From DATEZO01 sp035255485 (GTDB lineage: Bacteria; Pseudomonadota; Gammaproteobacteria; Burkholderiales; Burkholderiaceae_D): 38,557 bases of DNA. The notes below the pieces were generated by a model that saw only the letters and a program-made list of their open reading frames with translations, had not been told where the DNA came from and did not search any database. The position numbers and the translations under genes are program-made. Positions within the stretch are counted from its first letter, which is position 1. Every line of letters begins with the position of its first letter. Positions 6,807 through 16,725 of the stretch are shown piece after piece. The stretch covers positions 1 to 38,557 of the forward strand of contig DATEZO010000297.1 in assembly GCA_035255485.1 (NCBI GenBank), read 5' to 3'.

Positions 6807-9620
6807 ATGCTATCGGCCCGCAAACCCATCCCTAAAAAATCCCACTGGAACAAGCAGCGGCTCTGTGACATGTTTTTTCATGGTGCGTCGGACGCCGAGC
6901 TCTCGGAATGCTTGAAAAAAAAGAAGCTCCAGCTTACAGCTGCAAAGGTAAGGGTGGGCAATGTGCCACCCACCCACCTTGGGAAGGCGAAGTTCGTCGC
7001 TGACTTAAGCGACGAAGCCATGGAACACATCAAGGAATGGTTCTACGTTAATGGCAATTTTTCCGGCCTCCTCACTGTGGCAGAAGCATGCCAGCGCCTC
7101 GCTCCCAATCCCAGCCGGGGGGCTGCACCCCTTGCGAAAACAGAAACCCACACGCTTTGGCGCTCAGTGCTACAAGCCTTTTCCGGAAATACCGAGAAAA
7201 AACTGGTTGAATCGCTCCTCTCGCAGGAACAAGAAGCACTAGCGCAGCCGGCCGCGCCGGCGGTACCCGCCGCCATCACGCTAAGTGACGCGGATGCCAG
7301 CGATAGCTTGTTGTTAGCGTCCGGGCGGGGGCAGGTTTCTTCAATGGCCCGCCCCGGGGTCGCGATTATTGCCGGCCTGGTTGCTGCGGCACGCCACGAT
7401 GGCGTCGCATATGGCGCCGCAAAGCAAAAGCTGCTCGACCAAGGGACGCCGCTTGCCACACGGTTTGGAAATCTCCTCGATGCCGTCTATAAGCAATCTT
7501 TCCAGCAAGCGGCGCCACCGGACTCCCGCCTTGCCAAGCCAGCCCTTGGCCTTCTCGAGGTAGACCTGAACGACCGCGCACAAATAATGGTAATTGGGGG
7601 ACTCCAAAGGGTACTCGATAACGGCACCTTCTTCGTCCACATTCAAGGGATCATCCAAGACGGCAATGTCATCGAGCTTGCATCGGACGAGGCACGTGAG
7701 ATTTTCTTGGAGAACGGTGATGCGATCGCATTCCCCAACACACCAGGATTGGCACCACCGAACGACTATAGCCTTGGCGTGTGGCACGTCGTCCACCTGA
7801 ATACTGACAAGAGTGCGCACTACAACGTCACGCGCTATGAGCGCCACGTCTATGACGTGGTCGACGTGCCACACATGCCAGACCAGCCAGACAAAGTACG
7901 GTTGTGGATCCAGCAGTCCTACCAAGCACACAAGGATGTCCGCCCACTTTTCCGCTTGACAGATGGGACCATTATCCGGCTCCCACGCGATACCGGCGAT
8001 CCTGCGCATTCCGACTTTGATGCCCCGCTCAATGCCTACAATGACCTGCCACTTTGGCATTTCCATAATCGCGTAGTCTTTGCCGGCGTGTTTCCCACCC
8101 CTGACTTTCGGTTCGACTGCGCACCCGCCCACGTCTTGGTCAAGCGCCTTTTCAGGGCCAAATCCAGCCTCGCAAGCCTGTCCCATGTCACCAAAGCACA
8201 AATCAACGATTTAGCTGCATTAGCCACAACGGAGGCGACGGACGAGGCACTCCGGAATTCGTTGGAGCGAGCCAAGGGCAAGGTTGCAGCACTCAGCGAC
8301 GACAAGGAGGCAGTCGACGCCGTTATTGACGATATCCTCAACCTACCAACGGTCAAGGCGCAGGTTGAGGAGGAGCGCCAAAGGCTGGCAGGTGAACTAA
8401 TTGGCCAAGCTGCTGAAGCTAAGTTGGAGCTAACCAAGCTACAAAACGAAAAAATGCAGTTGCAGTCCGAGCTCAAGAACATCAAGGCTGCGATTGAACG
8501 CGAGGCGGCGACACTTGCATCGGAAGTAAAAAAAGCGTTCGATGCCGCGAGTGCAGAAGGCATGAAAACTCTCGGGCAAGTGGCGGTCATCAGCCGCGCG
8601 CTCGGTGTCGGCAGCTCTGGCAGGCAACCGGGCGGTCCAACCGGCATGCACGACACGGCAGCTGAGACGCCCGTCATCTTCCCTCCCGGCGGGCTGCCAG
8701 TCGGGTCGGCCACTCACCTCAACGCGGCCATCGCGCAGTGGGCATTGCGCACCGGCCTAAGCAACAAGCTTTTGCACTCGGCAATTGCTGCATCTACCAC
8801 CGGAGTTATTGCACTCGCGGGGCCGCGGCAAGAGGAGGTGTATGAGTTCCTCGTAGGAACAGTGTCCGGTGGTGTTGCATGCGAGGTATCTGTATCCGGC
8901 GACATGTTTAGTGTGTCCGATGTATTGAACGCGCCGGCCGTGGTACGGGATGGGAAACAAGCCTATGCCATGCCACTCGGCGAATTCCTTTCCAACCCCG
9001 GCAGCCGACTAGCGGGACGCATCATCCACTTGCGGGGCATAAACCGGATGCCACCGGAGTCACTCCTTCCGGAATTATTCGCCATCTGGCGATCCCATCC
9101 CGAGTCGCGCCAATTGGCATGGACCGACAAACGCGGTGCTACCCGGCTATTGCAGCTTCCCACGCCAACCGTCTTTGTTTTGGATTTCGTCCAAGGGCGG
9201 TCGGTTTTCCCGTGCTACCCACCCACTTCGTTGGCCCTCCCGGTCGTCGATACAAGCGCGCCTTGGGGTGATCAGGGCGACGCGGAACCGGAGATGCCCA
9301 TGCGGTGTGCGTATATCGACCCTAAGTATTATTTGGGATCCCTCGCACCTAGCACGGTGGGCAGCACTCCTGCCGTCCTAAATACATTGCCCCACGAAGC
9401 CCTGGCGGTAGCGACGCGCCTGTACACCGCAGCATGCGCTACCGGCATGGCTGCCGGAGACGCTATCACCTTTGTGATAGCCGCGCTTGGCGTTGGCCGT
9501 ATACCACGGGATAAGTTGCCTCCATCGCCAGCATCGGCAGAACAAGCATGGCAACAGTACTTTAATGACGCCGATACCCTATTCGGCCAAGCGTTTTTTG
9601 AGAAGGATGCCGCCAAATGA
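6807..9620 (+). CDS. Coiled-coil protein with possible inactive AAA-like domain, second gene of Druantia-like operon (937 aa)
   Basis: No family is recognised. An N-terminal helical region (1-110) is followed by an Ala/Pro-rich linker (~135-165). Next is a beta-rich segment (~250-420) with aromatic/His-rich text such as LPLWHFHNRVVFAGVFPTP. A long charged coiled coil spans ~515-590 (VEEERQRLAGELIGQAAEAK and on). After it, GVIALAGPRQEEVYEFL (~665-680) sits where a P-loop would be but lacks GK[S/T]. GINRMPPESLLPELF (~744) and TVFVLDF resemble the Walker B and sensor regions of McrB-like AAA+ proteins. I infer a catalytically dead AAA+ fold used for assembly or sensing. ATG 6807 is preceded by AGGAA; an upstream TTG is less likely. 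The stop overlaps the helicase start by 4 bases (ATGA), which implies translational coupling. Confidence 0.75.
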   Translation: MLSARKPIPKKSHWNKQRLCDMFFHGASDAELSECLKKKKLQLTAAKVRVGNVPPTHLGKAKFVADLSDEAMEHIKEWFYVNGNFSGLLTVAEACQRLAPNPSRGAAPLAKTETHTLWRSVLQAFSGNTEKKLVESLLSQEQEALAQPAAPAVPAAITLSDADASDSLLLASGRGQVSSMARPGVAIIAGLVAAARHDGVAYGAAKQKLLDQGTPLATRFGNLLDAVYKQSFQQAAPPDSRLAKPALGLLEVDLNDRAQIMVIGGLQRVLDNGTFFVHIQGIIQDGNVIELASDEAREIFLENGDAIAFPNTPGLAPPNDYSLGVWHVVHLNTDKSAHYNVTRYERHVYDVVDVPHMPDQPDKVRLWIQQSYQAHKDVRPLFRLTDGTIIRLPRDTGDPAHSDFDAPLNAYNDLPLWHFHNRVVFAGVFPTPDFRFDCAPAHVLVKRLFRAKSSLASLSHVTKAQINDLAALATTEATDEALRNSLERAKGKVAALSDDKEAVDAVIDDILNLPTVKAQVEEERQRLAGELIGQAAEAKLELTKLQNEKMQLQSELKNIKAAIEREAATLASEVKKAFDAASAEGMKTLGQVAVISRALGVGSSGRQPGGPTGMHDTAAETPVIFPPGGLPVGSATHLNAAIAQWALRTGLSNKLLHSAIAASTTGVIALAGPRQEEVYEFLVGTVSGGVACEVSVSGDMFSVSDVLNAPAVVRDGKQAYAMPLGEFLSNPGSRLAGRIIHLRGINRMPPESLLPELFAIWRSHPESRQLAWTDKRGATRLLQLPTPTVFVLDFVQGRSVFPCYPPTSLALPVVDTSAPWGDQGDAEPEMPMRCAYIDPKYYLGSLAPSTVGSTPAVLNTLPHEALAVATRLYTAACATGMAAGDAITFVIAALGVGRIPRDKLPPSPASAEQAWQQYFNDADTLFGQAFFEKDAAK

Positions 9621-12600
9621 TCGATCCGATTTCGTCGTTCGACGCGATTAGGGATTTTTATATCACCTACCTTGAAACGGCATTCCGTATCGGTGAACCG
9701 GGCATCCAAGCCCTCCGCCGCGAGCTGCTTGAGAAGATGGGCACATTATGCACGGAGCCCTACCTTGAGCCATTGCCCGCATATGCCGATTACGGGCTAC
9801 AGGTCGAAGCTTTGCGGGACCCCAGGAACGGGGCGAAATGGCTCCCTGGGTTCGACCATTCAGAACGGGAGGCATTTGTAGACCTCTGCCTTGCCGGACT
9901 CCTCCCCGCTGACCCGAAGGACCCGGGGAAGGGGCGCTTTAACTTGTACACCCACCAGCTCGAGATGCTTGCAAAGGGAATTGGCACACATACGCCCGGC
10001 ATTGTCACTTCGGGGACCGGTTCTGGGAAGACCGAATCGTTCCTCTTGCCGATCTTCGCGGCCCTGGCCAAGGAAGCCAAGAAGTGGCCGGCAAGCCCCA
10101 ACCTCAAGCACTGGCAACCTTGGTGGAAGTCCGCTGGCACCATGCCGACATTCCAGCGGGCAGGCGGCTACGAAGCGGTTGGACGACCGAAAGCGGTCCG
10201 CGCGATCATCCTGTACCCGATGAACGCGCTGGTGGAGGACCAGATGGTGCGGCTGCGACGCGCACTCGATTCAAATGCTGCCCACGAGGCAATGGAGCGG
10301 CACTTCAACGGCAACCGTATCTTCTTCGGGCGCTATACCAGTGCGACGAAGGTGACTGGTTGGCTAAAACATCCTCGGGTAAAGGAGGACAAGGCGAAGG
10401 TCGGCGAACGCGTGGAAGAGCTGCGAAGATACATGGCGCAACTCGAGGAGACACAGCAAGCGATCAAGCAGATGGGGGTTGAGGGGGACGGGCTGCAATT
10501 CAACTTCCCGCGCGCAGCTGGCAACGAGGTCGCTAGCCGCTGGGAGATGCAATCGGCGCCGCCGGACATCCTCATCACTAACACGAGCATGCTATCTACG
10601 ATGTTGGTGCGTGAAATCGACGAGCCGGTCTTTGCGCAAACCAAGGCGTGGCTTGAAAGCGATCCTAATTCTTATTTTTACCTGGTGATCGACGAACTGC
10701 ACCTACAGCGAGGCTCCGCGGGGACGGAAGTGAGCTACTTGCTGCGTATGCTGCTTGAGCAACTTGGCCTCACCCTTCCCGCCAACCAGCATAAATTGCG
10801 GATCCTTTGTTCCAGCGCATCGCTTCCTGTAGACGGCCCAGAGCGGGAACAAAGCTTGGACTACCTATGGGGTATGTTCGGCACCGCCGGCTTGTCGTCC
10901 AATGCACGACGCGAAGATTGGGAGCGGGCGATTGTAAAGGGTAGGTCCCCGGTGGTACCGGCCGAGGTATTTAGCGGGAACCAAACAGACCTTGGCCTTG
11001 CCCTAGCCGCAGCTAAGGACGCTAGCCGACAAGGGGAGAAAATCGTGCCGTTACCGGGGCCAATGTGGCTCCGGATCGCCTCTGCGCTTGGTATTGGGAC
11101 TACCGGGAAAACAGCAGATGCCATTGCCACGGAGGCAGTGGCAATGGCCGGCCGGCTCCTGCAGTCGGGATGTACTCCAGACCAATGGGGAGGCAGGCGT
11201 GCGACGACTACACGTGCCATTGGTGAAGCGGTGTTCGGTAGCGGTGCGGGGCCCGGGGTCGCCAACCTTTTAGTTTGGTTGCGCGCCCTCTCCGACCTGT
11301 GGCCGGAGTGGTATGGTACTGCCTTCAACCCCGAGTCCGCGGCTCCACGCTTCCGCGTCCACACGTTCCTGCGGGCGCTAGAGGGGCTATTTGTTGCCCC
11401 TCTCCCTGCGCCGATTGGCGTGCCGCAGCTGGAACGGGTCCAACGCTTGTTCGGCGACTTGTCCGTGGACTCAGGCACCCGCTACGGCTCCACGACTAGC
11501 GACGTGCGCAAGTCGCGCATGGTAGACATGCTGTACTGCGAATGTTGCGGCACGTTGTACTACGGCGGCAAATTCGCCCGGCCGGGTGGCGCGGGCGAGC
11601 GGATTGAATTGCTACCCAACGACCCGGATACCGCATCGCTGCCGGAACGCGCCAAAGTAATGATGGTCGAGCAGCGCGCGGCGGAAGACTATGCGATCTT
11701 CATGCCGACCGTGCGCCGGTTCTGGCCGCTAGGGGATGACCTGCCCGCCGACGAGGACGCACAAGGCCGCTGGCGGCAAGCCGAGTATGACCCGTGGACA
11801 GCGACCATTACCGCGGTCACACCGACCAGAGCCATTGGCAATGGCATCCCTGGGTGGCACTATTATGTTGATAAACAAAATTTCAATGGTGACGAGAGGC
11901 GCAACCAAACGTCACCTGCAGACCCAGGGACAGCACTCCCATTCCAATGTCCTTCCTGCGCAATTTCCTACCGCCACGGCCTCGGAAAATTGTCACCGAT
12001 CCGTGGCTTCCGCGTCGGTTTCGCGAAAACTACACAACTGCTTGCTAGCACCCTGATGTCCGAGTTACGCCGGGCAAACGGCGAAGAGCGCCTTGTTTCC
12101 TTCTCGGATAGCAGGCAGGACGCGGCGAAGGCCGCCTTCGATTTGGAAGGCGGGCACCATGACGACGTCCGCCGCGAGCTTGTTGTGCGCAGCCTTGAAG
12201 GGCTACGCGACGCACTGGGACACGCTGGTCAACTGCAAGAAGAAAAAGCGCAAGTCATGGCGCGCATCAAGGAGATTGGGGGGCAAGTAGAGCACATGGA
12301 CGAGGTGGTGGCCTTGACCGACCGGTACAAGGAAATCACTGCCCAGGAAAAGGCAAGCAGGAATGACTGGGTTAACATGGGAGACGTCCTCGAACCAATG
12401 GAGCCTGCTCCGGGCGCACCGGTCGGGCCACTGCTGGCCGGCATGGTTGAACGCGGTATCCATCCCACCGACCGCACTGGCTTGGCCCCAGTCCCGGAGC
12501 CAAGGCAAAAGGGCACGGTTTCCTTTGCTTGGCAACAGTTGTTTGAACGGGCCGGTGATCGGTGGCAGTGGCGCAAGAATGACGCCTATCAAGCCGAGTT

Positions 12601-15577
12601 GGCGCTGGCCGCCAAGGAGGTCGCCACGGACCTCGTCGAGCTCGCAGGGGAAACTTTGTTTAGCCGAACCTATTTTGCGCTCGAAGAGTCAGGGTGGGGA
12701 TACCCATGCTTGCCATTGGCCGCTGGCGAAACACGGGAGGCCATGGCGCCATTCGACGCCATGGTGCGGGTCTTGGCCGATTCAGGCCGCGTCACGCCGT
12801 CCAAGTATGGCTACCGGCAAGCCGCGTGGGACCGGCCCCAAAACGTCAACCGCCGCTTGCGTGGGTTTGCCACGGCCTATTGTGCGGCCACAGGCAAGGA
12901 TGTTGATTCTGTCATTGCCGGCTTCCTTGCGACGTTGCTGGAAAAGGGCCACACGAATGGGCTGGTCTCCGTCTTCAAGATTGGTTACCGGCCGCTGCCG
13001 CCCGATGCGCCGTATTGGCGCTGCGGGAACTGCGGGCGCGTGCATGTCCACCAAGGGGCCAAGATCTGTACCCGGTGCCTGATACCGCTGCCGGCAGACG
13101 CTACCAACACCGTCGCGCAACTCAGGCAAGGCAATTTCTTGGGCAAACGGATCCTGCAATCCAAGGGGGCGTACCGCATGCGGGCGGAGGAATTGACCGG
13201 CATGACGTCCAACCCGGCCGCACGCCTGCGTCGTTTCAAGGGAATACTGATCCAAGACGACGACGATATCCTGCCCGCCGGGTTCAGCGGTGTCGAGGTA
13301 GACACCGCGCTGGACCGCGCGGCACGCGTGGTAGACATCCTATCGGTGACGACGACAATGGAAGTCGGGGTGGATATCGGGGACCTACGCGCGGTATTCC
13401 AGGCTAACATGCCGCCCCAGCGCTTCAACTACCAACAGCGTGTGGGTAGGGCGGGCCGGCGCGGGCAGGCATTTTCGTTCGTGCTCACTGTTTGCCGCAG
13501 CAAGAGCCATGACCTCCACTATTTCTGGCACCCGGCACAAATTACTGGCGACCCGCCGCCACCGCCGTTCCTAACCACGGGGCTAGACCAAATCGCCCAG
13601 CGCTTGGTGTTCAAGCACTGGCTCGTTGGTGCATTCAGGGAATTGCGACAAGCACATCCCACCCAATGGCTGGGTGATGAACTGTTATCGAAGCCAGATA
13701 ACCATGGGGAGTTCTTCCGTATCGACACATTGCGTGCGAAGTGGGATGAGTGGATCCCGAGAATTAAGGCAGCCTTGCGTGCCGGGGCAACACGACGGGA
13801 CAAGTTTGCATTGCTCTGTGTCCAAGGCGATCCAGCTCGCGCGCATGCAATCACCGCCAGCCTCAATATTGACCGCGCGGTCGCGATGATCAAGGATGCA
13901 ACCGATGACCCTACCATGTTAGGCAAAGGGCTCGCCGAGGCATTGGCCGAGCGTGGTGCGTTCCCAATGTATGGCATGCCAACCAGGACCCGGGTGCTAC
14001 ACACCCGTCCAGTCCTCGGCAAACACGGCCGCGTGGATTTCGCGTCGATGGACAGGGATTTGGATGTTGCGATTCAGGAATTTGCACCCGGAAAATACCT
14101 AACCCATGACAAACGCCGTTACCTTACCGTTGGCTTTGCAGGGGGAAGGTTGCAACAGCCGCATTCCAAGACACAGCGCCAATCGTTCCAATCCGTGCCC
14201 GGTGACCTCGGAGAAATGCAAGAATTTGCGGAATGCCCAGTATGTGGTGCGTGGGAAGCGCGCGTGGAGGTCGCTGGCAGCGTATGCAAGTCATGTATGT
14301 CAGAAATGTCCGGGGCCAATACCGTCAAGACGTTCGTACCGCGCGGGTTCGTCACGTCGCTTAAGCCTAGCCGGGTGGAAGATAGTGGCGACGACTTCCT
14401 TACCCGGCCGAGCCGGACGGTCATCGCAGAAGCAGAAGATATCCCTACAATGCCCTGTCCGGACTCTAACCTGGAAATTGGATTGAGTCACCAGTCGCGG
14501 GTCCTACGGCTCAACAAAGGCCAACCCGCCGAGAAGTCATGGCCTGGCTTTTCTGTCTCGAAGGGGAGCCTACGAGCACCTTACCTCCACAATGGCAAGG
14601 AGCATATTGTTTGGGCGAATGGCATCTATGTGGACAGCACCATCCTCACTGCCGCAAACGACGCTTACCGTGATACGCAACAACGCTGGGAGGCTGACAA
14701 AGACGCGACAAGCGTAGGCAACTTCTACTTGCTCGCACCAAAGGTGACAGACTCTCTGGTTTTGGCCCCCGCTGCGCTCCCCGCCTGGTTGCAATTCCAG
14801 AGGCCGGGCCAAGATGGACAACTGCGGCTCACGGAAGCGTTCCGGTCCGGCGCCCTTTCGGCATGTTTCATGGCGATCAATTATGCTTCCCGCGTCCTAC
14901 TCGACGTCGATCCTGATGAATTCCAAATCCTAGAGCCACGCCTCAAGCGCATGCCAAATGGTGCCGTGATGCCGTTCCTCCAAGTTTCTGACGACTTGGT
15001 CAATGGGTCCGGCCTATGCGACCGCTTGCAGCAGGCAGGGTCGTCCGGCGCACCGATCATCGTGGACGTTCTGCGGAAGATCGTGAACGAACGTGGGACA
15101 TCGCCCCTAGCCGACTTGATGGATGCCGACCATATGTCCAAGTGCCTTACTGGTTGCTACCGCTGCCTACATCGTTATGGCAACCAAGCCTACCATGGGT
15201 TGTTGGATTGGCGGCTTGGGCTGGGCGTGCTCCACCTGTTGCTCGACGCCGGGCAAACACTTGGCATCGACGGGCACTTCGACTCTCCTAGCGTCCATGA
15301 CTGGCCCGCCATGGCACGGCAACTTGCCGATGAGGCGGCGGGCTTTTTTGGAAGCACCCGCCAAGACGTCGGCACCGTCCCGTTGCTCGAGGTCGCTAGT
15401 GGCAGGTGGGCTGCAGTCATCCACCCGTTCTGGCAATGGGATGCCATGCTCGGGCACCAGCCCGCGCTGGGCGAGTTTGCCATTGAAAATGGGGACCTTG
15501 TCCCAGTGACGACATTTGAATTAGCAAGGCAAATGGGTGCCGTGCTGTCCCGCCTAAGGGCGGGACAAGGAATGTGA
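9617..15577 (+). CDS. DruE-like giant DEAD/DEAH-box helicase with C-terminal DUF1998/MZB region (1986 aa)
   Basis: A superfamily 2 helicase of the COG1205 type, expected to translocate on and unwind DNA. Motif I is TGSGKTE (~134-140), motif Ia is ILYPMNALVEDQ (~195), motif II is the DEAH variant DELH (~357), and motif III is SSASLP (~397). Motifs V and VI are EVGVDIGDLRAV and QRVGRAGRRG (~1270). Several Cys pairs suggest zinc sites: CECCG (~640), CPSC (~776), CGNC with CTRC (~1135-1155) and CPVC with CKSC (~1540-1560). CLTGCYRCLHRYGNQ (~1842) matches the MrfA-type zinc-binding (MZB/DUF1998) signature. A ~2000-residue length with this order is characteristic of DruE, the helicase common to Druantia systems. 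DISARM uses smaller helicases with DUF1998 in a separate protein, so it fits less well. The gene is coupled by overlaps to both neighbours. Confidence 0.85.
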   Translation: MIDPISSFDAIRDFYITYLETAFRIGEPGIQALRRELLEKMGTLCTEPYLEPLPAYADYGLQVEALRDPRNGAKWLPGFDHSEREAFVDLCLAGLLPADPKDPGKGRFNLYTHQLEMLAKGIGTHTPGIVTSGTGSGKTESFLLPIFAALAKEAKKWPASPNLKHWQPWWKSAGTMPTFQRAGGYEAVGRPKAVRAIILYPMNALVEDQMVRLRRALDSNAAHEAMERHFNGNRIFFGRYTSATKVTGWLKHPRVKEDKAKVGERVEELRRYMAQLEETQQAIKQMGVEGDGLQFNFPRAAGNEVASRWEMQSAPPDILITNTSMLSTMLVREIDEPVFAQTKAWLESDPNSYFYLVIDELHLQRGSAGTEVSYLLRMLLEQLGLTLPANQHKLRILCSSASLPVDGPEREQSLDYLWGMFGTAGLSSNARREDWERAIVKGRSPVVPAEVFSGNQTDLGLALAAAKDASRQGEKIVPLPGPMWLRIASALGIGTTGKTADAIATEAVAMAGRLLQSGCTPDQWGGRRATTTRAIGEAVFGSGAGPGVANLLVWLRALSDLWPEWYGTAFNPESAAPRFRVHTFLRALEGLFVAPLPAPIGVPQLERVQRLFGDLSVDSGTRYGSTTSDVRKSRMVDMLYCECCGTLYYGGKFARPGGAGERIELLPNDPDTASLPERAKVMMVEQRAAEDYAIFMPTVRRFWPLGDDLPADEDAQGRWRQAEYDPWTATITAVTPTRAIGNGIPGWHYYVDKQNFNGDERRNQTSPADPGTALPFQCPSCAISYRHGLGKLSPIRGFRVGFAKTTQLLASTLMSELRRANGEERLVSFSDSRQDAAKAAFDLEGGHHDDVRRELVVRSLEGLRDALGHAGQLQEEKAQVMARIKEIGGQVEHMDEVVALTDRYKEITAQEKASRNDWVNMGDVLEPMEPAPGAPVGPLLAGMVERGIHPTDRTGLAPVPEPRQKGTVSFAWQQLFERAGDRWQWRKNDAYQAELALAAKEVATDLVELAGETLFSRTYFALEESGWGYPCLPLAAGETREAMAPFDAMVRVLADSGRVTPSKYGYRQAAWDRPQNVNRRLRGFATAYCAATGKDVDSVIAGFLATLLEKGHTNGLVSVFKIGYRPLPPDAPYWRCGNCGRVHVHQGAKICTRCLIPLPADATNTVAQLRQGNFLGKRILQSKGAYRMRAEELTGMTSNPAARLRRFKGILIQDDDDILPAGFSGVEVDTALDRAARVVDILSVTTTMEVGVDIGDLRAVFQANMPPQRFNYQQRVGRAGRRGQAFSFVLTVCRSKSHDLHYFWHPAQITGDPPPPPFLTTGLDQIAQRLVFKHWLVGAFRELRQAHPTQWLGDELLSKPDNHGEFFRIDTLRAKWDEWIPRIKAALRAGATRRDKFALLCVQGDPARAHAITASLNIDRAVAMIKDATDDPTMLGKGLAEALAERGAFPMYGMPTRTRVLHTRPVLGKHGRVDFASMDRDLDVAIQEFAPGKYLTHDKRRYLTVGFAGGRLQQPHSKTQRQSFQSVPGDLGEMQEFAECPVCGAWEARVEVAGSVCKSCMSEMSGANTVKTFVPRGFVTSLKPSRVEDSGDDFLTRPSRTVIAEAEDIPTMPCPDSNLEIGLSHQSRVLRLNKGQPAEKSWPGFSVSKGSLRAPYLHNGKEHIVWANGIYVDSTILTAANDAYRDTQQRWEADKDATSVGNFYLLAPKVTDSLVLAPAALPAWLQFQRPGQDGQLRLTEAFRSGALSACFMAINYASRVLLDVDPDEFQILEPRLKRMPNGAVMPFLQVSDDLVNGSGLCDRLQQAGSSGAPIIVDVLRKIVNERGTSPLADLMDADHMSKCLTGCYRCLHRYGNQAYHGLLDWRLGLGVLHLLLDAGQTLGIDGHFDSPSVHDWPAMARQLADEAAGFFGSTRQDVGTVPLLEVASGRWAAVIHPFWQWDAMLGHQPALGEFAIENGDLVPVTTFELARQMGAVLSRLRAGQGM

Positions 15578-16725
15578 TGTCGAGCCCAACGCTAGCACTG
15601 GAGCGCACGAGGCCGGTTTCGCCGTCCAAGCTAGCGTCGTTCACGACCTGCCCACTGCGCTACCTACTCGAAACGGAACGCCCTGCAAATGGTGGACTCT
15701 CGCGCAGTCCGATGGCTCTGAGGGGGACGATCGCGCATACGTTGATTGAACGGTTTACGGGCAAGCCACTCCCAACGGCGCAAGTGTTAATTGGCCAGTT
15801 CCACGTGTTACTTGCAGCGGCATTGACTCGGGACGATGCAGGCCCATTGCTCAAACTCTCCTTCGAAGCCGCCGGCACGGCCGGCATACTGAACAGCGCG
15901 CAAGTCGTGTCCGCATGCGGCTTCGCCATGCGCGTCCTGAAGACCCGCCCGCAGGGCCAGCGAGCTACTCCTGCAGCCACGGCAGGCCGCGGAAGCGCAG
16001 GTCCTCTTGGCCCCGAGCGAAAATTCGAGGCCCCCTCCCTTGATCTTGCCGGTTACATCGACCTGGCCTACGCGGACAGTTCCGGCAACATCCATATCGT
16101 TGATTACAAGACCGGCAGCGTACTCAACGACGACGGCGCGCCGCGCCCGGAGTACCAACTCCAATTAGCCGCGTACGGGGTGCTAGCCAAGAAAGTGCTG
16201 GAACCGCAAAAGGTTTTCTTGGAGCTCGCTGGAGCGAGCTCCTCTTGGCAGGGAGAGCTCACCGCCGATTTGGAGGCGACTGTATTGCAACTGGTCGACG
16301 ACTTGCGGCACCAACTACCGCGCAACAGGGGGCTCGATGCGAGTCGCCTCGCGAAACCCGGCATACATTGCCAAGAGTGCAGGTCCCGTCCGTCTTGCCC
16401 GTCGTACGTGAATTGCCTACGGTATGCATCCACCGGGGACCAACGCCTCTCACCGAGGGATGTCGCGGGGGACATTGTCGAAGCCTACGAAAAGGGGGCA
16501 TTTACGTCGCTGCGGCTGCGGACTAGCAACGGCTACACGGTTTCGATTGCGGGGATACCCACGCAGTTCCTCCAAGGTGCAACTACCGGGGATCGCTTAG
16601 CCGGGTATAGCTTGGGATACTTCGATGACCTGACCAGTGCCAAGTTTGCTGCGAATTTTTTTATCTACCGGGCGGACAACCCTGCCGCTAGCGCGTTCGA
16701 GGCCACTTTAAAGGTGAGCGCCTAG
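15577..16725 (+). CDS. RecB/AddB/Cas4-like PD-(D/E)XK nuclease with Fe-S staple, last gene of Druantia-like operon (382 aa)
   Basis: The N-terminus VSPSKLASFTTCPLRYLLE and the later GTIAHTLIERF are the opening motifs of AddB/RecB-family nucleases. The active site is GYIDLAYAD (Asp ~162) followed by IVDYKTG (Asp176, Lys178) and the QLQLAAY motif. Cys25 plus CQECRSRPSC (Cys265, Cys268, Cys274) gives the CX(n)CX2CX5C pattern that binds a 4Fe-4S cluster. A C-terminal ~100 residues (TSLRLRTSNGYTVSIAGIP) look like an OB-type barrel. ATG 15577 overlaps the helicase stop by one base (TGATG), with AAGGA just upstream. Such nucleases cut single-stranded ends made by a helicase, so it is inferred to be the effector of the operon. 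A nuclease of this type is not a subunit I can place in the standard Druantia descriptions. Confidence 0.85.
   Translation: MSSPTLALERTRPVSPSKLASFTTCPLRYLLETERPANGGLSRSPMALRGTIAHTLIERFTGKPLPTAQVLIGQFHVLLAAALTRDDAGPLLKLSFEAAGTAGILNSAQVVSACGFAMRVLKTRPQGQRATPAATAGRGSAGPLGPERKFEAPSLDLAGYIDLAYADSSGNIHIVDYKTGSVLNDDGAPRPEYQLQLAAYGVLAKKVLEPQKVFLELAGASSSWQGELTADLEATVLQLVDDLRHQLPRNRGLDASRLAKPGIHCQECRSRPSCPSYVNCLRYASTGDQRLSPRDVAGDIVEAYEKGAFTSLRLRTSNGYTVSIAGIPTQFLQGATTGDRLAGYSLGYFDDLTSAKFAANFFIYRADNPAASAFEATLKVSA

Noticed and set aside
7341..8201. 286-codon minus-strand open frame inside the second operon gene
   Set aside because: Antisense to a supported gene, with no recognisable motif; it is a by-product of codon bias.
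12363..13082. 239-codon plus-strand frame inside the helicase gene
   Set aside because: It overlaps the helicase in another frame, is Arg/Pro/Ser-rich and lacks any family text.
9617..15577. DISARM assignment for the large helicase
   Set aside because: DISARM separates the helicase (DrmA) from the DUF1998 protein (DrmB) and usually has a PLD protein. Here a single ~2000-residue protein carries both parts and no PLD motif is seen.
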